64,000 bases of DNA from Gammaproteobacteria bacterium (GCA_027315405.1 DAHUYB010000057.1:1-64000); one strand, 5' to 3'. Numbered from the stretch's first letter, positions 17,526-26,250 are shown. Made by a program: numbers and translations. The notes: generated by a model from the sequence alone, not told the origin.

Positions 17526-17886
17526 GTGACCAAACGACGTGTTCCTGTAAGCACAATTCTCACTGTACCAGTACGTAGCTCGATTCTTGGGCGTCTCTTT
17601 GGATTGCGCATAATGTATATTATGTAATAATAAAAACTAGGAAGACACGAATCACCGACTTTTCCATCTGGCAGCCCAAATCTAGTCACCTTTTCTGCCC
17701 AATCACGGTCACCTGCAGACAGCACTACCCCTGCTACCTCAGGGGCCACCCCGAAGGGTTGAGGTAGCCTCTGGCTAGAGGTACCAGCGACGCGGCGGCC
17801 GCCTCCAAGGAAGTGTTTGCCGGAGAAACTTAGCCGCCCGCCCTCAATGAAATTCAATTTCAACGTAAGCCTTCCGGCGTTCCGGA
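17526..17886. other. Noncoding region with nested hairpins
   Basis: No gene seen. Around 17736-17795 two overlapping inverted repeats occur: CTACCTCA pairing with TGAGGTAG, and GGTAGCCTCT pairing loosely with AGAGGTACC. A structured RNA or terminator of the HD-GYP gene is possible. A short AT-rich part is near 17610-17640. Confidence 0.4.
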
Positions 17887-18147
17887 TCAGTACACGCCAC
17901 CGGCGAAAGAATCCATGGCTTCGAGCTGGTGCTGCATCATGTACTCATGAAAAGCGGACGACACCAAGGGGTTATCGGCGTATGGATTCAGATAGAGATA
18001 GCCGTCCATGTTGGCTGATTCCGGCGCGTCCGGAAGAATGTACCGGTCCCGAAGAAAAGATATACCACTTAATCTTCCTAGTTCCACACAGCTAATATTA
18101 TATTTAGATAGTTCTGTTAATGCATTAAAATATATAGATATTGACAA
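17887..18147 (-). CDS. Small hypothetical protein, AT-rich
   Basis: An 86-codon frame on the minus strand (TTG start) whose product (for instance NMDGYLYLNPYADNPLVSS) has protein-like composition without long low-complexity runs. I recognise no family. Base composition in its 5' half is clearly more AT-rich than the neighbouring genes. It lacks a clear ribosome-binding site and could be the end of a lost gene. Confidence 0.25.
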   Translation of the reverse strand: MSISIYFNALTELSKYNISCVELGRLSGISFLRDRYILPDAPESANMDGYLYLNPYADNPLVSSAFHEYMMQHQLEAMDSFAGGVY

Positions 18148-18242
18148 TTATTAATTTCCCATGCTACGGAAATTCGTGTAATAGCACCAACGCTTTCCTT
18201 AATGGTTAGAATGGACTCCTCCTGGGGTTGTCCGTCACTCTA

Positions 18243-18617
18243 ATGCAACAAGAAAAGCGCACCTTTCGCCGAATAGCCGTTGAACATTCCATACGCATCC
18301 TGGAGGCGGATGGCAGCATTCTTCCGGCCATCGCCATCGATGTCTCTCTTACTGGCATGCAGATATTGTGTGACGGGCCAACCATGAGCAGGATCACCCC
18401 CCACGGTACGCAGACCAATGCAGGACACGGGGTCCGAATTCATGTGCGGGTGACATTGCCGGGCATTCCGGATAACCAAGGCCGGCTGGGGTTGTTCGGC
18501 CGTGTCGTAGCGGTGCGCCAGAACGGCGAGGATGAATACCGGATGGGAGTACAGTTCACGGACTTTGAGGCGGGCACCTATAACGCTCTTGAGACTTATA
18601 TTGACAGCCATCTCTAG
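18243..18617 (+). CDS. PilZ domain protein
   Basis: A 124-residue c-di-GMP-binding protein. The RxxxR motif lies in EKRTFRRIAV near the start, and the DxSxxG motif in IDVSLTGMQIL. The last part (EDEYRMGVQFTDFEAG) completes the beta barrel. The ATG at 18243 gives the usual short N-terminus; a TTG five codons upstream is possible. It may be a receptor for the messenger turned over by the HD-GYP protein upstream. Confidence 0.85.
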   Translation: MQQEKRTFRRIAVEHSIRILEADGSILPAIAIDVSLTGMQILCDGPTMSRITPHGTQTNAGHGVRIHVRVTLPGIPDNQGRLGLFGRVVAVRQNGEDEYRMGVQFTDFEAGTYNALETYIDSHL

Positions 18618-18743
18618 GTGGCTTTCCATTCGACCATTAAACTGCCTCAGTTACTCTCATCGTAGTCCTGATGCTTGCCGGTGGGGCCTTGCCGGCTTAC
18701 ACCTGCCCGGGTGTCGCAAATACCGACTCATAGACCATCGAAA

Positions 18744-19934
18744 TCACGATTTTATCTCGATGGCCATAAGCTTGCGGCCATCATTGCGATTCCAGATCGT
18801 CTTGCCTTCGAAATCTCCGTTTTGGGGAATAAGGGTTCCCGTTCGGGAGATACGGGCGGTAAGGGCAATATGCGCATAATTTGAGATATTGCGGCCTGGC
18901 ACCATTGCGTCCTTATCACTTAAGGTCATGCTCAATGGTAAATCTCGAACTTGAAACCGGCGTACCGCCAGGGGCGGTCCATCATGGGAACCCGTCGGTT
19001 CCGCATAGACAAAAACACTTTCCTCCGGTGATACTTTAGTACGCAATTTTGAATCCAGGGTTACCTGGATATTGATCGTAGTGACGTCAATCTGCGGGGA
19101 TGCCGTTGCGGTATCTGCCCCACCCGCATCCTCGATCGCTTGTTTAACCACAGCTCGGTATTGCGGAGGAAGGTTCTGCGCCAGAAGCAGTCGCCAGCGT
19201 TGTACGGCTAATTTCTTGTCGCCGCGGTGTATTGCCGCGAATCCGCCGTACCATAGGGCACGCACATTATTCGGATCTTCTTGCAAAACTTTCTCGAATA
19301 GCGGGGCCGCCTTCTGCATGAATTGACCGGGATTAGCCAGGGCAAGCGCCTCTGCATAGGACGCCAACAAATCCGGATCAGAATCTCCAGACAACTTCCG
19401 TGCCCGATCCAATGCTTCTACGGCCTCGTTGTATCGATCCATGAGCACATAGGCATGACCCAGCATAATCCAGCCCTGTAAATCGTTCTGATCGGTGGTA
19501 TGCAGTCGCCGGGAAAGTTGCGCCACCATTGCATCCATGTTGTGGGCAGTCGCCGCCGGAACGCCCTCCAGCGCCACCCGCCAATTCCCCAGCTGCCAAT
19601 ATCCGACGGCCATGCCGGTTACCAATACCAAGCCGATAACCACCGCCAGTATCCGGCTGCGCGGCGCTACCGCCCCGGATGGACGGGTTTCAGTCTTATC
19701 ACCAAGACTTGCCGTCAGTTCACGGTCCAGATCCCGAAGTGCCGCCGCGCGATCAGAGATTGCAAGCCGGCCGGCCGCAATATCTCGTTCCAGCTCAGCC
19801 ACCTGGTTTGCATGCGCCGACCGATAGGCGTTCTCATAGGATGGTCGGTTGGCCGCATACCCCCGCCAGAGCGGCACCACCACGCAGGCAGCAGCGATGC
19901 AAAGCATGAAACCCGCAATGACGAGGAAGACCAA
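18744..19934 (-). CDS. ccmI: Cytochrome c maturation protein CcmI
   Basis: A 396-residue membrane protein, last gene of the ccmC-ccmI operon. Two membrane helices (around residues 2-22 and 95-115) flank a cytoplasmic loop, followed by a TPR domain (LQGWIMLGHAYVLMDRYNEA, then VLQEDPNNVRALWYGGFAA) that binds the C-terminus of apocytochromes, and a C-terminal beta-rich domain (VFVYAEPTGSHDGPPLAVRR). The TTG start is two bases after the ccmH stop. CcmI chaperones apocytochrome to the heme ligation site. Confidence 0.92.
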   Translation of the reverse strand: MVFLVIAGFMLCIAAACVVVPLWRGYAANRPSYENAYRSAHANQVAELERDIAAGRLAISDRAAALRDLDRELTASLGDKTETRPSGAVAPRSRILAVVIGLVLVTGMAVGYWQLGNWRVALEGVPAATAHNMDAMVAQLSRRLHTTDQNDLQGWIMLGHAYVLMDRYNEAVEALDRARKLSGDSDPDLLASYAEALALANPGQFMQKAAPLFEKVLQEDPNNVRALWYGGFAAIHRGDKKLAVQRWRLLLAQNLPPQYRAVVKQAIEDAGGADTATASPQIDVTTINIQVTLDSKLRTKVSPEESVFVYAEPTGSHDGPPLAVRRFQVRDLPLSMTLSDKDAMVPGRNISNYAHIALTARISRTGTLIPQNGDFEGKTIWNRNDGRKLMAIEIKS

Positions 19935-19936
19935 GG

Positions 19937-20353
19937 TTATATCTCCCGCTCTTCATCCATTCGGGCCCGCCGACGCACCACCAGAATTACCACCAGGATC
20001 GCGATGCCCAGCAACAGAAACGGTCCGGTCCACAATAACCAGGTGCTGGTCTGCAGCGGTGGATCGTACAGTACAAAATCTCCATAACGATTCACCATGT
20101 ACTGCTTGATTTGCTGCTCACTCCTGCCCTCCGCCACCATCGCATGAATCTGGCGGCGGAAATCCGCTGCCAGCGGTGCATCGGAATTGGCAATGTTTTC
20201 ATCCATGCATTGCAGGCAACGGATTACCTGTAATAGATGCTCGTAGCGGTACTCTAATATGGGATCGGAGAATGGCGGTTCGCTGTCGATGGCCCAGACC
20301 ACATGCGTCACCATCAGCAACAGGCAAGCTCCAATCAGCACCCAGGTTCTCAT
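19937..20353 (-). CDS. ccmH: Cytochrome c maturation protein CcmH
   Basis: A 138-residue membrane-anchored protein with a signal/anchor helix, the redox motif and a C-terminal membrane helix (WLLWTGPFLLLGIAILVVIL). The active site reads RCLQCMDENIANSDAPLA, whereas most homologues have RCxxCQNQ: both cysteines are kept, but three of the following residues differ. The tail VNRYGDFVLYDPP is standard. CcmH reduces or holds the apocytochrome CxxCH thiols. It overlaps ccmG by four bases and precedes ccmI. Confidence 0.93.
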   Translation of the reverse strand: MRTWVLIGACLLLMVTHVVWAIDSEPPFSDPILEYRYEHLLQVIRCLQCMDENIANSDAPLAADFRRQIHAMVAEGRSEQQIKQYMVNRYGDFVLYDPPLQTSTWLLWTGPFLLLGIAILVVILVVRRRARMDEEREI

Positions 20354-20892
20354 GTGCCCTCGCGGCGCAGGGCCTGGATGCGCGGCAGAAAATCGGTACG
20401 GATCACTTTGGGGGTGATGGGCCCGATGTACTTGAAGCGGATGATGCCGTGGGCATCGATCAGGAATGTTTCCGGCGCCCCATAAACACCCCAGTTAATG
20501 GCTACGTTCCCGATGGGATCAAAAGCCACGGCGGCATAGGGATTGCCGCGTTCTGCCAGCCATTGCAGTGCACTCTGCCGGTCGTCCTTGTAATCGAACC
20601 CATAAATCGGCACTACCTTCTGCTGGGAAAAGGCGAGCAGTGTCTGCTGTTCATCACGACAGGCAACGCACCAAGTAGCCCAGACATTGACCAGGGATAT
20701 TTGGCCTTTGAGTTGATTCTGGTCGAACGTCGCTTTTGGATTGTGCAACCGCGACAAGCTGAAATCCGGCACCGGCTTTCCGATCAACGGTGAAGATACG
20801 ATGGTTGGATTGAGATACAGGCCGCGCCAAAAGAATCCCATGAGTGCGAGCAGCACCAGCATGGGCAGAATAAAAAAAAGTCGCCGGCGCAT
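20350..20892 (-). CDS. ccmG: Thiol:disulfide interchange protein CcmG/DsbE
   Basis: A 180-residue membrane-anchored thioredoxin. The anchor is residues 5-22; the active site WCVACRDEQQ lies at about residue 74 and the cis-Pro loop reads GAPETFLIDAHG. The E-H-P after the usual CxxC is replaced by E-Q-Q. It keeps the apocytochrome and CcmH thiols reduced in the periplasm. It overlaps ccmF by one base and ccmH by four. Confidence 0.93.
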   Translation of the reverse strand: MRRRLFFILPMLVLLALMGFFWRGLYLNPTIVSSPLIGKPVPDFSLSRLHNPKATFDQNQLKGQISLVNVWATWCVACRDEQQTLLAFSQQKVVPIYGFDYKDDRQSALQWLAERGNPYAAVAFDPIGNVAINWGVYGAPETFLIDAHGIIRFKYIGPITPKVIRTDFLPRIQALRREGT

Positions 20893-22889
20893 CAGCGTTC
20901 CGGTGCTTTCGCCAGATCCGTATCAGCGTCCTTGGGTGGCGCGCTCACGTCTACGGTTGCCGGCACCCGGACCTGCCGGTAGCGTTTATCCAGGGTCGCG
21001 ATGAAGCCGCCCAGCATCATTGTCAAGCCACCCAACCAGATGAATCTGACAAGTGGTTTGTACTCAATGCGCACGCTCCAGGAGTCCTGCCCAAGCGGGT
21101 TACCTAGCGCCACGTACAGATCGCGGAAGGGTCCGGCAGCGATGGCCGCGTTGGTGGTGGTGACATCGTGCCGGAACTGGCGCTTTTCCGGATAAATCAG
21201 CGCGACCTTTTTACCTGCACGGGTCACCGCAAAAGCGCCCTGCACCGCCCGGTAATTCGGACCGGATACAGCATGCACGCCTTGAAAGGTAAATTGATAT
21301 CCGTGGACTGCGACGCTGGATCCCGGTTTCATCACCCGGTCAATGGTAATGCCGAGCATGGTGTTGACCGTGACGCCAAGGATCATTAGGCCAGCACCCA
21401 GATGCGCGATGCTCATGCCGAACACACTGCGAGGCAGGCTAACATGCCGGTGATGCAATCGTTGCCACAACCGCTGCAACGGCTCCTGCAACGCGCTGAA
21501 GATCGTCCAGGCCGCCAACAGCACGCCTGCGGTGGCAATGAAACTGACTTCTGCCCGCAGCAGCACAATCATCACCACCCCGGCCCAAAGCGCCAAGGCT
21601 GCCGGGATACGCAATTTTGACAGGACCTCGGTGACACTGCCGTGTTTCCAGCGTACATAAGGACCGATGCCGATGAGCACAAAAAACGGCAGCATTAGAG
21701 GCACGAATATATGGTCGAAATACGGTGGCCCCACTGAAATCTGACCGATTTTGAGTGCCCCCAGCACCAGCGGATACAGGGTGCCAAGCAGCACCGCGGC
21801 CGCGGCTACCACCAGAAAGACATTATTGAGCAACAGGAAAGTCTCGCGGGAAAATATTTTGAATCCCCCGCCACGCTGGCTGAACGTGGGGGCACGCCAG
21901 GCATACAGAAAGAGCGCCACACCGACAAACACCCCGAGCATCGCCAGTATGAAGATGCCGCGCCTGGGATCGCTGGCGAAAGCATGCACCGAAATCAAGA
22001 TGCCGGAACGCACTAGAAAGGTGCCGAGCAAGCTCAGGGAAAACGCCGCGATGGCCAGCAAAGCCGTCCAACTCTTGAAAGCGCCGCGTTTTTCGGTGAC
22101 CGCCAGGGAATGCACCAGCGCGGTCGCGACCAGCCACGGCATGAACGAGGCGTTCTCCACCGGATCCCAGAACCAGAATCCGCCCCAGCCCAGCACATAG
22201 TAGGACCACCAGCTACCGAAAGTGATTCCGCAGGTCAGAAACAGCCAGGCCACCAGGGTCCAGGGCCGTGACCAACGGGCCCACATCACGTCCATGCGGC
22301 CGCTGAGCAATGCGGCCACCGCAAAGGCGAAGGCAACCGACATACCCACATAACCCATGTACAGCATCGGCGGGTGGATCGCCATGCCGGGGTCCTGCAG
22401 GATGGGATTCAGGTCCGCACCCTGGGCGGCGGGCGGCAATAGCCGTCCAAACGGGTCAGAAGTAGTCAGCATGAACAGCAAGAAACCGATGCTGATGATG
22501 CCCAGCACACCCAGCACGCGGCTGGAAAAATCCTGCGGCAGATGGCGGCTGAAATGTGCCACTGCCACCGTCCAGATGGCCAGCACAAATACCCAGAGCA
22601 ACAGAGAGCCTTCGTGTGCACCCCACACGGCCGTAAATTTATAGACCCAGGGCAACGCGATGTTGGAGTTTGCCGCCACATAAGCTACCGAAAAATCATT
22701 GGTCAGAAACGCATAGGCCAACGCGCCAAAGGCCAGCATCACAAAAAAGGACTGGCCGACCGCCGCCGGACGCACCGCGTTCATCCAGATGAGATTGCCG
22801 CGCTGTGCCCCTCCGAGACCAAAAAAGCTCTGGGCCGCCGCCAGGCACAGAGCGATGATCAGCGCCAGATGACCGAGTTCGGGGATCAT
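20892..22889 (-). CDS. ccmF: Heme lyase CcmF
   Basis: A 665-residue multispanning membrane protein, the normal length. The WWD heme-handling domain is clear (GWGGFWFWDPVENASFMPWL), flanked by conserved histidine-containing helices (HEGSLLLWVF, ALVHSLAVTEKRGAFKSW). It ligates heme to apocytochrome CxxCH together with CcmH and CcmI. It overlaps ccmE by four bases at its start and ccmG by one base at its end. Confidence 0.96.
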   Translation of the reverse strand: MIPELGHLALIIALCLAAAQSFFGLGGAQRGNLIWMNAVRPAAVGQSFFVMLAFGALAYAFLTNDFSVAYVAANSNIALPWVYKFTAVWGAHEGSLLLWVFVLAIWTVAVAHFSRHLPQDFSSRVLGVLGIISIGFLLFMLTTSDPFGRLLPPAAQGADLNPILQDPGMAIHPPMLYMGYVGMSVAFAFAVAALLSGRMDVMWARWSRPWTLVAWLFLTCGITFGSWWSYYVLGWGGFWFWDPVENASFMPWLVATALVHSLAVTEKRGAFKSWTALLAIAAFSLSLLGTFLVRSGILISVHAFASDPRRGIFILAMLGVFVGVALFLYAWRAPTFSQRGGGFKIFSRETFLLLNNVFLVVAAAAVLLGTLYPLVLGALKIGQISVGPPYFDHIFVPLMLPFFVLIGIGPYVRWKHGSVTEVLSKLRIPAALALWAGVVMIVLLRAEVSFIATAGVLLAAWTIFSALQEPLQRLWQRLHHRHVSLPRSVFGMSIAHLGAGLMILGVTVNTMLGITIDRVMKPGSSVAVHGYQFTFQGVHAVSGPNYRAVQGAFAVTRAGKKVALIYPEKRQFRHDVTTTNAAIAAGPFRDLYVALGNPLGQDSWSVRIEYKPLVRFIWLGGLTMMLGGFIATLDKRYRQVRVPATVDVSAPPKDADTDLAKAPER

Positions 22890-23350
22890 GAAGCGCCTTT
22901 TGCCGCGATTTGGGCCTGCTGGGCTGCCTTGGCCTTCTTGATGGCAGCCGCGACTTCCGGCGGCATGTACTTGGCATCGTGCTTGGCGAGCACCTGCTGG
23001 GCTACGAACAACCCTTGTTTATCAAGCGTGCCGTAAACCACGATGCCCTGCCCTTCACGGAACAGGTCCGGGAGGATGCCGGTGTACACCACGGGTACCG
23101 ATTTTTGCATGTCGGTGAGGGTGAAATGCACGGTCATGCTGCCGGGGGAGCGCTGCACGCTGCCCATGGCCACCAGTCCCCCCATGCGGAAGTGCTGGCC
23201 GACATGCGCATCGCCCGCCGCCACCTGTACTGGCGTGAAGTAATACAGCAAGTTCTTGCGAAACGCCTGCAGGCCCAGGGCGGCGGCCATCGCCACCCCG
23301 GCGACAATCACCACGACGATAATCAGGCGCTTGCGGCGTACCGGCGTCAT
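22886..23350 (-). CDS. ccmE: Heme chaperone CcmE
   Basis: A 154-residue membrane-anchored OB-fold protein. The anchor is residues 8-29. The heme-binding stretch VLAKHDAKYMPPE carries the covalent heme His and the axial Tyr. It accepts heme from CcmC and delivers it to CcmF. It overlaps ccmD by four bases and ccmF by four. Confidence 0.95.
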   Translation of the reverse strand: MTPVRRKRLIIVVVIVAGVAMAAALGLQAFRKNLLYYFTPVQVAAGDAHVGQHFRMGGLVAMGSVQRSPGSMTVHFTLTDMQKSVPVVYTGILPDLFREGQGIVVYGTLDKQGLFVAQQVLAKHDAKYMPPEVAAAIKKAKAAQQAQIAAKGAS

Positions 23351-23523
23351 GTTGGGCGTTCCTCGCTGTGCAGGCTGCGGCGGCGTAATTCCTTAAGCAG
23401 CGCATGTTGCTGGCGTCCCGGCCAAATGGCATTCGCCAGGAGCACCACCAGCGCGGTGCCATAAGCAGGCCAGACGTAGACCGCGTAACCGCCCATGGTG
23501 AGAAACTCATGCCAGGAGTTCAT
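23347..23523 (-). CDS. ccmD: Cytochrome c maturation protein CcmD
   Basis: A 58-residue protein with one membrane helix (YAVYVWPAYGTALVVLLANA) and a basic tail (LLKELRRRSLHSEE), the normal form of CcmD. The ATG at 23521-23523 overlaps the ccmC stop (ATGA). CcmD stabilises the CcmABC-CcmE complex. Confidence 0.9.
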   Translation of the reverse strand: MNSWHEFLTMGGYAVYVWPAYGTALVVLLANAIWPGRQQHALLKELRRRSLHSEERPT

Positions 23524-24257
23524 GATTTCGCCACCAGTGCCCGCACCCACGCGGTATTGCGCTCCCGTTGCAGCACTTCCACCTGCAGGCGTTTCAGGAT
23601 GAAGGCGGCGAAATACACCATAAAACCGATAATCATGATAAATAATGGGATGTACATGCTGGGCGGCATTTCTGCCCGTGGACCGAAGAACACTGTCGGA
23701 CCCTGGTGCAGGGTGTTCCACCATTTTACCGAATAATGGATGATGGGAATATTGACGATGCCCACGAGCGCCAGGATGGCGCTTGCCCGGTCGCCGGTGC
23801 GCCGGTCCTCGAAGGCGTGATTGAGCGCCATGTAGCCGACATAAAGGAACAACAAAATCAACTCCGACGTCAATCGCGCATCCCATACCCAGTAAGTCCC
23901 CCACATGGGTTTGCCCCACAAGGAGCCGGTCACCAGGGCGATAAACGTGAAGGATGCGCCCAGCGGCGCCGCGGCGGCAGACACCGCGTGAGCCAGTTTC
24001 ATGCGCCAAATGAGGCCGATAGCCGCCGCCACCGCCATAACCATGTAAACCAACATCGACATCCAGGCGCTTGGCACGTGCACATAAATGATACGAAACC
24101 CGTCACCCTGCTGGTAATCCGGCGGCGCCAGCCACAAGCCGCCATACAAACCCGCTGCTATCACGAATAGACTCAGCCAGCCCAGCCACGGCGCGAGCAT
24201 GCCGGCAAACTTATAAAAGTACGGCGGCGATGCCAGCTTATGGAACCAGATAAACAT
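23520..24257 (-). CDS. ccmC: Heme exporter protein CcmC
   Basis: A 245-residue protein with six membrane helices and the WWD-type motif GKPMWGTYWVWDARLTSELI. Conserved histidines lie in IYVHVPSAWMS and NIPIIHYSVKWWN. It attaches heme to CcmE. The ATG at 24257 follows AGGAAG and is preferred over a start nine codons upstream. Unlike in most genomes, the gene upstream is not ccmB: ccmB ends at 29646, 5.4 kb away, with the cytochrome insert between. Confidence 0.95.
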   Translation of the reverse strand: MFIWFHKLASPPYFYKFAGMLAPWLGWLSLFVIAAGLYGGLWLAPPDYQQGDGFRIIYVHVPSAWMSMLVYMVMAVAAAIGLIWRMKLAHAVSAAAAPLGASFTFIALVTGSLWGKPMWGTYWVWDARLTSELILLFLYVGYMALNHAFEDRRTGDRASAILALVGIVNIPIIHYSVKWWNTLHQGPTVFFGPRAEMPPSMYIPLFIMIIGFMVYFAAFILKRLQVEVLQRERNTAWVRALVAKS

Positions 24258-24280
24258 GTTTCTTCCTATTACTGTAGAGA

Positions 24281-24514
24281 TCATCTCAATTGCCGACGCA
24301 ACCGGTCCACCTTTTGTTTAACTGGTGCGTCGGTGATAAGCAGTTTCCCGAAGATGATATCCTCCGTGGGAGGACGTGCAATGCTGGAAAACTCGCGCAC
24401 ATAGTAAAGGGTTTTGGCCAGCAGCACGAGATCCGATGTATCCTGCCATCCCAATAATATGCATCGTATGTTGGCATGTTCCTGGTGCAACTTGCCGATG
24501 GCATTGACAGGCAT
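24281..24514 (-). pseudogene. Hemerythrin-like fragment, probably decayed
   Basis: A 77-residue frame beginning MPVNAIGKLHQEHANI, which matches the first helix of bacterial hemerythrin-domain proteins, followed by LLAKTLYYVREFSSIA and PPTEDIIFGKLL, where homologues have a YPxxxHHPxEDLLF pattern. The His-His of that motif is replaced by Ala-Arg here, and the second half of the four-helix bundle is absent. It therefore cannot form the usual di-iron site and looks like a remnant. It is on the same strand as ccmC, 23 bp upstream of its start. Confidence 0.4.
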
Positions 24515-24689
24515 TTCGATAACGTCGCTGGACTCGGTATAAACGGTACGGTCCAAGCGTCCCATCCCATCGCCCCAGCGACGATAGTATGGACCATTCC
24601 CTTCGCCCGACTGTCCTGCGTTCGGGCGCGGCCCGCCCACGATTTTCGCACACAAGCATAAACCACCCTGGTGGGGACACCATGATATA

Positions 24690-24704
24690 GATCAACTTGA
24701 TCAA
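24690..24704. promoter_or_regulatory. Palindromic GATCAACTTGATC cluster
   Basis: Bases 24690-24702 form a perfect 13-nt palindrome (GATCAA, C, TTGATC) overlapping a second palindrome TTGATCAA. The half-sites equal the ATCAA and TTGAT halves of FNR/ANR boxes but in the wrong order and spacing for a standard box. It lies between the hemerythrin-like fragment and the divergent cytochrome gene. Confidence 0.3.
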
Positions 24705-24769
24705 CTCCTCGTCTCGTAATGCGGTATCAACCGCCAACACACTGCAGCGGCAGGCAAACAGCGGTTTTC

Positions 24770-24783
24770 TTGATCCAGGTCAT
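24770..24783 (+). promoter_or_regulatory. FNR/ANR-type box upstream of the membrane cytochrome gene
   Basis: TTGAT, CCAG, GTCAT matches nine of ten positions of the TTGAT-N4-RTCAA consensus. A TATCAT element (five of six to the -10 consensus) lies 35 bp downstream centre to centre, about the distance of a class II activated promoter. The predicted transcript would have a leader of about 130 nt before the ATG at 24956. Confidence 0.4.
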
Positions 24784-24955
24784 TCCGTCCACGTTGGGCT
24801 ACGCGCAATATCATCCATCAAGGATAATTTGTTTAACAGCATTGTTGCTGCTGAGGGAGGTTGTTGCTGCCGTACGGATATCTGTTTGATTCCGCTCGCT
24901 TGCAAGAGGCGGTGAAAATATGCCGTAACGTGCGAGCTTTAAATGGAGAATCAAG

Positions 24956-25693
24956 ATGAGTGGCAAGATGTCTTTTGCCGACTGTTCCATCAGTGAAAAA
25001 CTTCTCTACAGTGCCTTCCTGTGCGTAGTGGGTATCGGCTATCTGATGGCGCTGACACTCATCTATCTCACCGACGCCGGCCTGGATGGCAAGTCGGGAA
25101 TTAACGTGCAGGACATCGCCATTTCATATTACGGCAACCGCAGCGGTACCAAGATGGAGGCCATGTTGCGGGGGCCGATGCGCATTTACAGCAAACCCCT
25201 CGATACCGCGCTGCTAGTGGACTGGCTCGAGTCGGGAGCTACCAAGAGCGGCTATGATGCCATCGCGCACCCCATCCTGCAGAAGGACTGTTTAGCCTGC
25301 CACTCCGGCGAAACCGCCAAACGCATGGGGATACCCGACTATTCCATGTACGAGGGCGTGCGTTCTGTCACCCAGAGAAACACCGGGGCATCCCTCGAGT
25401 CGCTGGTGAAACTATCGCACATACATTTGTTCGGAGTCGGCCTGCTGCTGTTTGTGGTGGGCTTCATCTTCAGACTGGCGGTGCTGAACCGTTGGCTCAA
25501 ATGGACATTAATCGTGACACCGTTCGCCTCGATCCTGGCGGATATCCTCGCCTGGTTCCTGACCAAGTGGGATCCGCTATACGCCTATGTGGTGGTTATC
25601 GCCGGCGCGGTCATGGGGGTGGCATTTACCGCCCAGATTCTGATTTCCCTTTACCAGATTTGGTTATTGCACGTGCCGCGCGAAGCCCCATGA
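24956..25693 (+). CDS. Membrane-bound monoheme cytochrome c (family often misnamed elongation factor-1 alpha)
   Basis: A 245-residue inner-membrane protein. An N-terminal helix (LLYSAFLCVVGIGYLMALTL) is followed by a periplasmic domain with one heme motif, CLACH, at residues 112-116, and then three or four more helices (LFGVGLLLFVVGFIF, and AYVVVIAGAVMGVAFTAQIL near the end). The pattern NVQDIAISYYGNRSG and KLSHIHLFG matches a family of proteobacterial membrane cytochromes that databases sometimes label as elongation factor-1 alpha; the sequence has no GTPase motif, so that name is wrong. GGAG precedes the ATG. It probably passes electrons between the quinol pool and soluble cytochromes, but the partner is unknown. 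Confidence 0.75.
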   Translation: MSGKMSFADCSISEKLLYSAFLCVVGIGYLMALTLIYLTDAGLDGKSGINVQDIAISYYGNRSGTKMEAMLRGPMRIYSKPLDTALLVDWLESGATKSGYDAIAHPILQKDCLACHSGETAKRMGIPDYSMYEGVRSVTQRNTGASLESLVKLSHIHLFGVGLLLFVVGFIFRLAVLNRWLKWTLIVTPFASILADILAWFLTKWDPLYAYVVVIAGAVMGVAFTAQILISLYQIWLLHVPREAP

Positions 25694-25764
25694 ATTAGGA
25701 ACGAGATCGGCCGTACTTGGGTGAAACTGTCACAGTTTTCTACGCTACCTTGAGGAGGATTACC

Positions 25765-26250
25765 ATGACAACGCAATACGCCACCGGATGGGTCTCCGCG
25801 CTATTGGCGCTGAGCATATTGGGCATCAGTCACGGAGTATTTGCTCAGGACCAGGGGCACGCCCACATGATTGATGGCGTGGCTGTGTACCTCGGTGTCA
25901 TTCCCGCCGAACTCATCTCCGGCGAATACCCGAAACAGGCTCCCGAGCACCAGATGCACGGCGGCGTGCCGAGCGGGGATCACTGGCACCATGTGAACGT
26001 GGCTATCTACAACGATGCCACCGGCCAGCGCATCACCAATGCGCGTGTGGTCGCGCAAGTATGGTCGCCGGAAGAGGTCAACCTGCCGATTCAGAAAAAA
26101 CCGCTGGAGCCTATGAGCATCGCGGGGGCTGAGACCTACGGCAACTATTTCCACATGCCCGGTACCGCAATGTACTTCATCAAAGTGGAAATTGGCCGTC
26201 CCGGTTACACGCCGATTATCACCACCTTCAAGTACTACCATCGATCCTAG
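25765..26250 (+). CDS. Periplasmic His-rich protein of unknown function
   Basis: A 161-residue exported protein. AGGAGG precedes the ATG at 25765; a signal peptide ends near VFA-Q. The mature part starts with a histidine-rich stretch (DQGHAHMIDGVAVYLG, then HQMHGGVPSGDHWHHVNVAIY) and continues as a beta-rich domain that ends in ITTFKYYHRS. Similar proteins accompany the membrane cytochrome family upstream; metal or heme handling is an inference from the histidines. It is 71 bp downstream of that cytochrome gene and probably co-transcribed. Confidence 0.65.
   Translation: MTTQYATGWVSALLALSILGISHGVFAQDQGHAHMIDGVAVYLGVIPAELISGEYPKQAPEHQMHGGVPSGDHWHHVNVAIYNDATGQRITNARVVAQVWSPEEVNLPIQKKPLEPMSIAGAETYGNYFHMPGTAMYFIKVEIGRPGYTPIITTFKYYHRS

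Noticed and set aside
24956-25693. Elongation factor-1 alpha
   Set aside because: A label used in databases for similar proteins. The sequence has membrane helices and CLACH but no GTP-binding motif.
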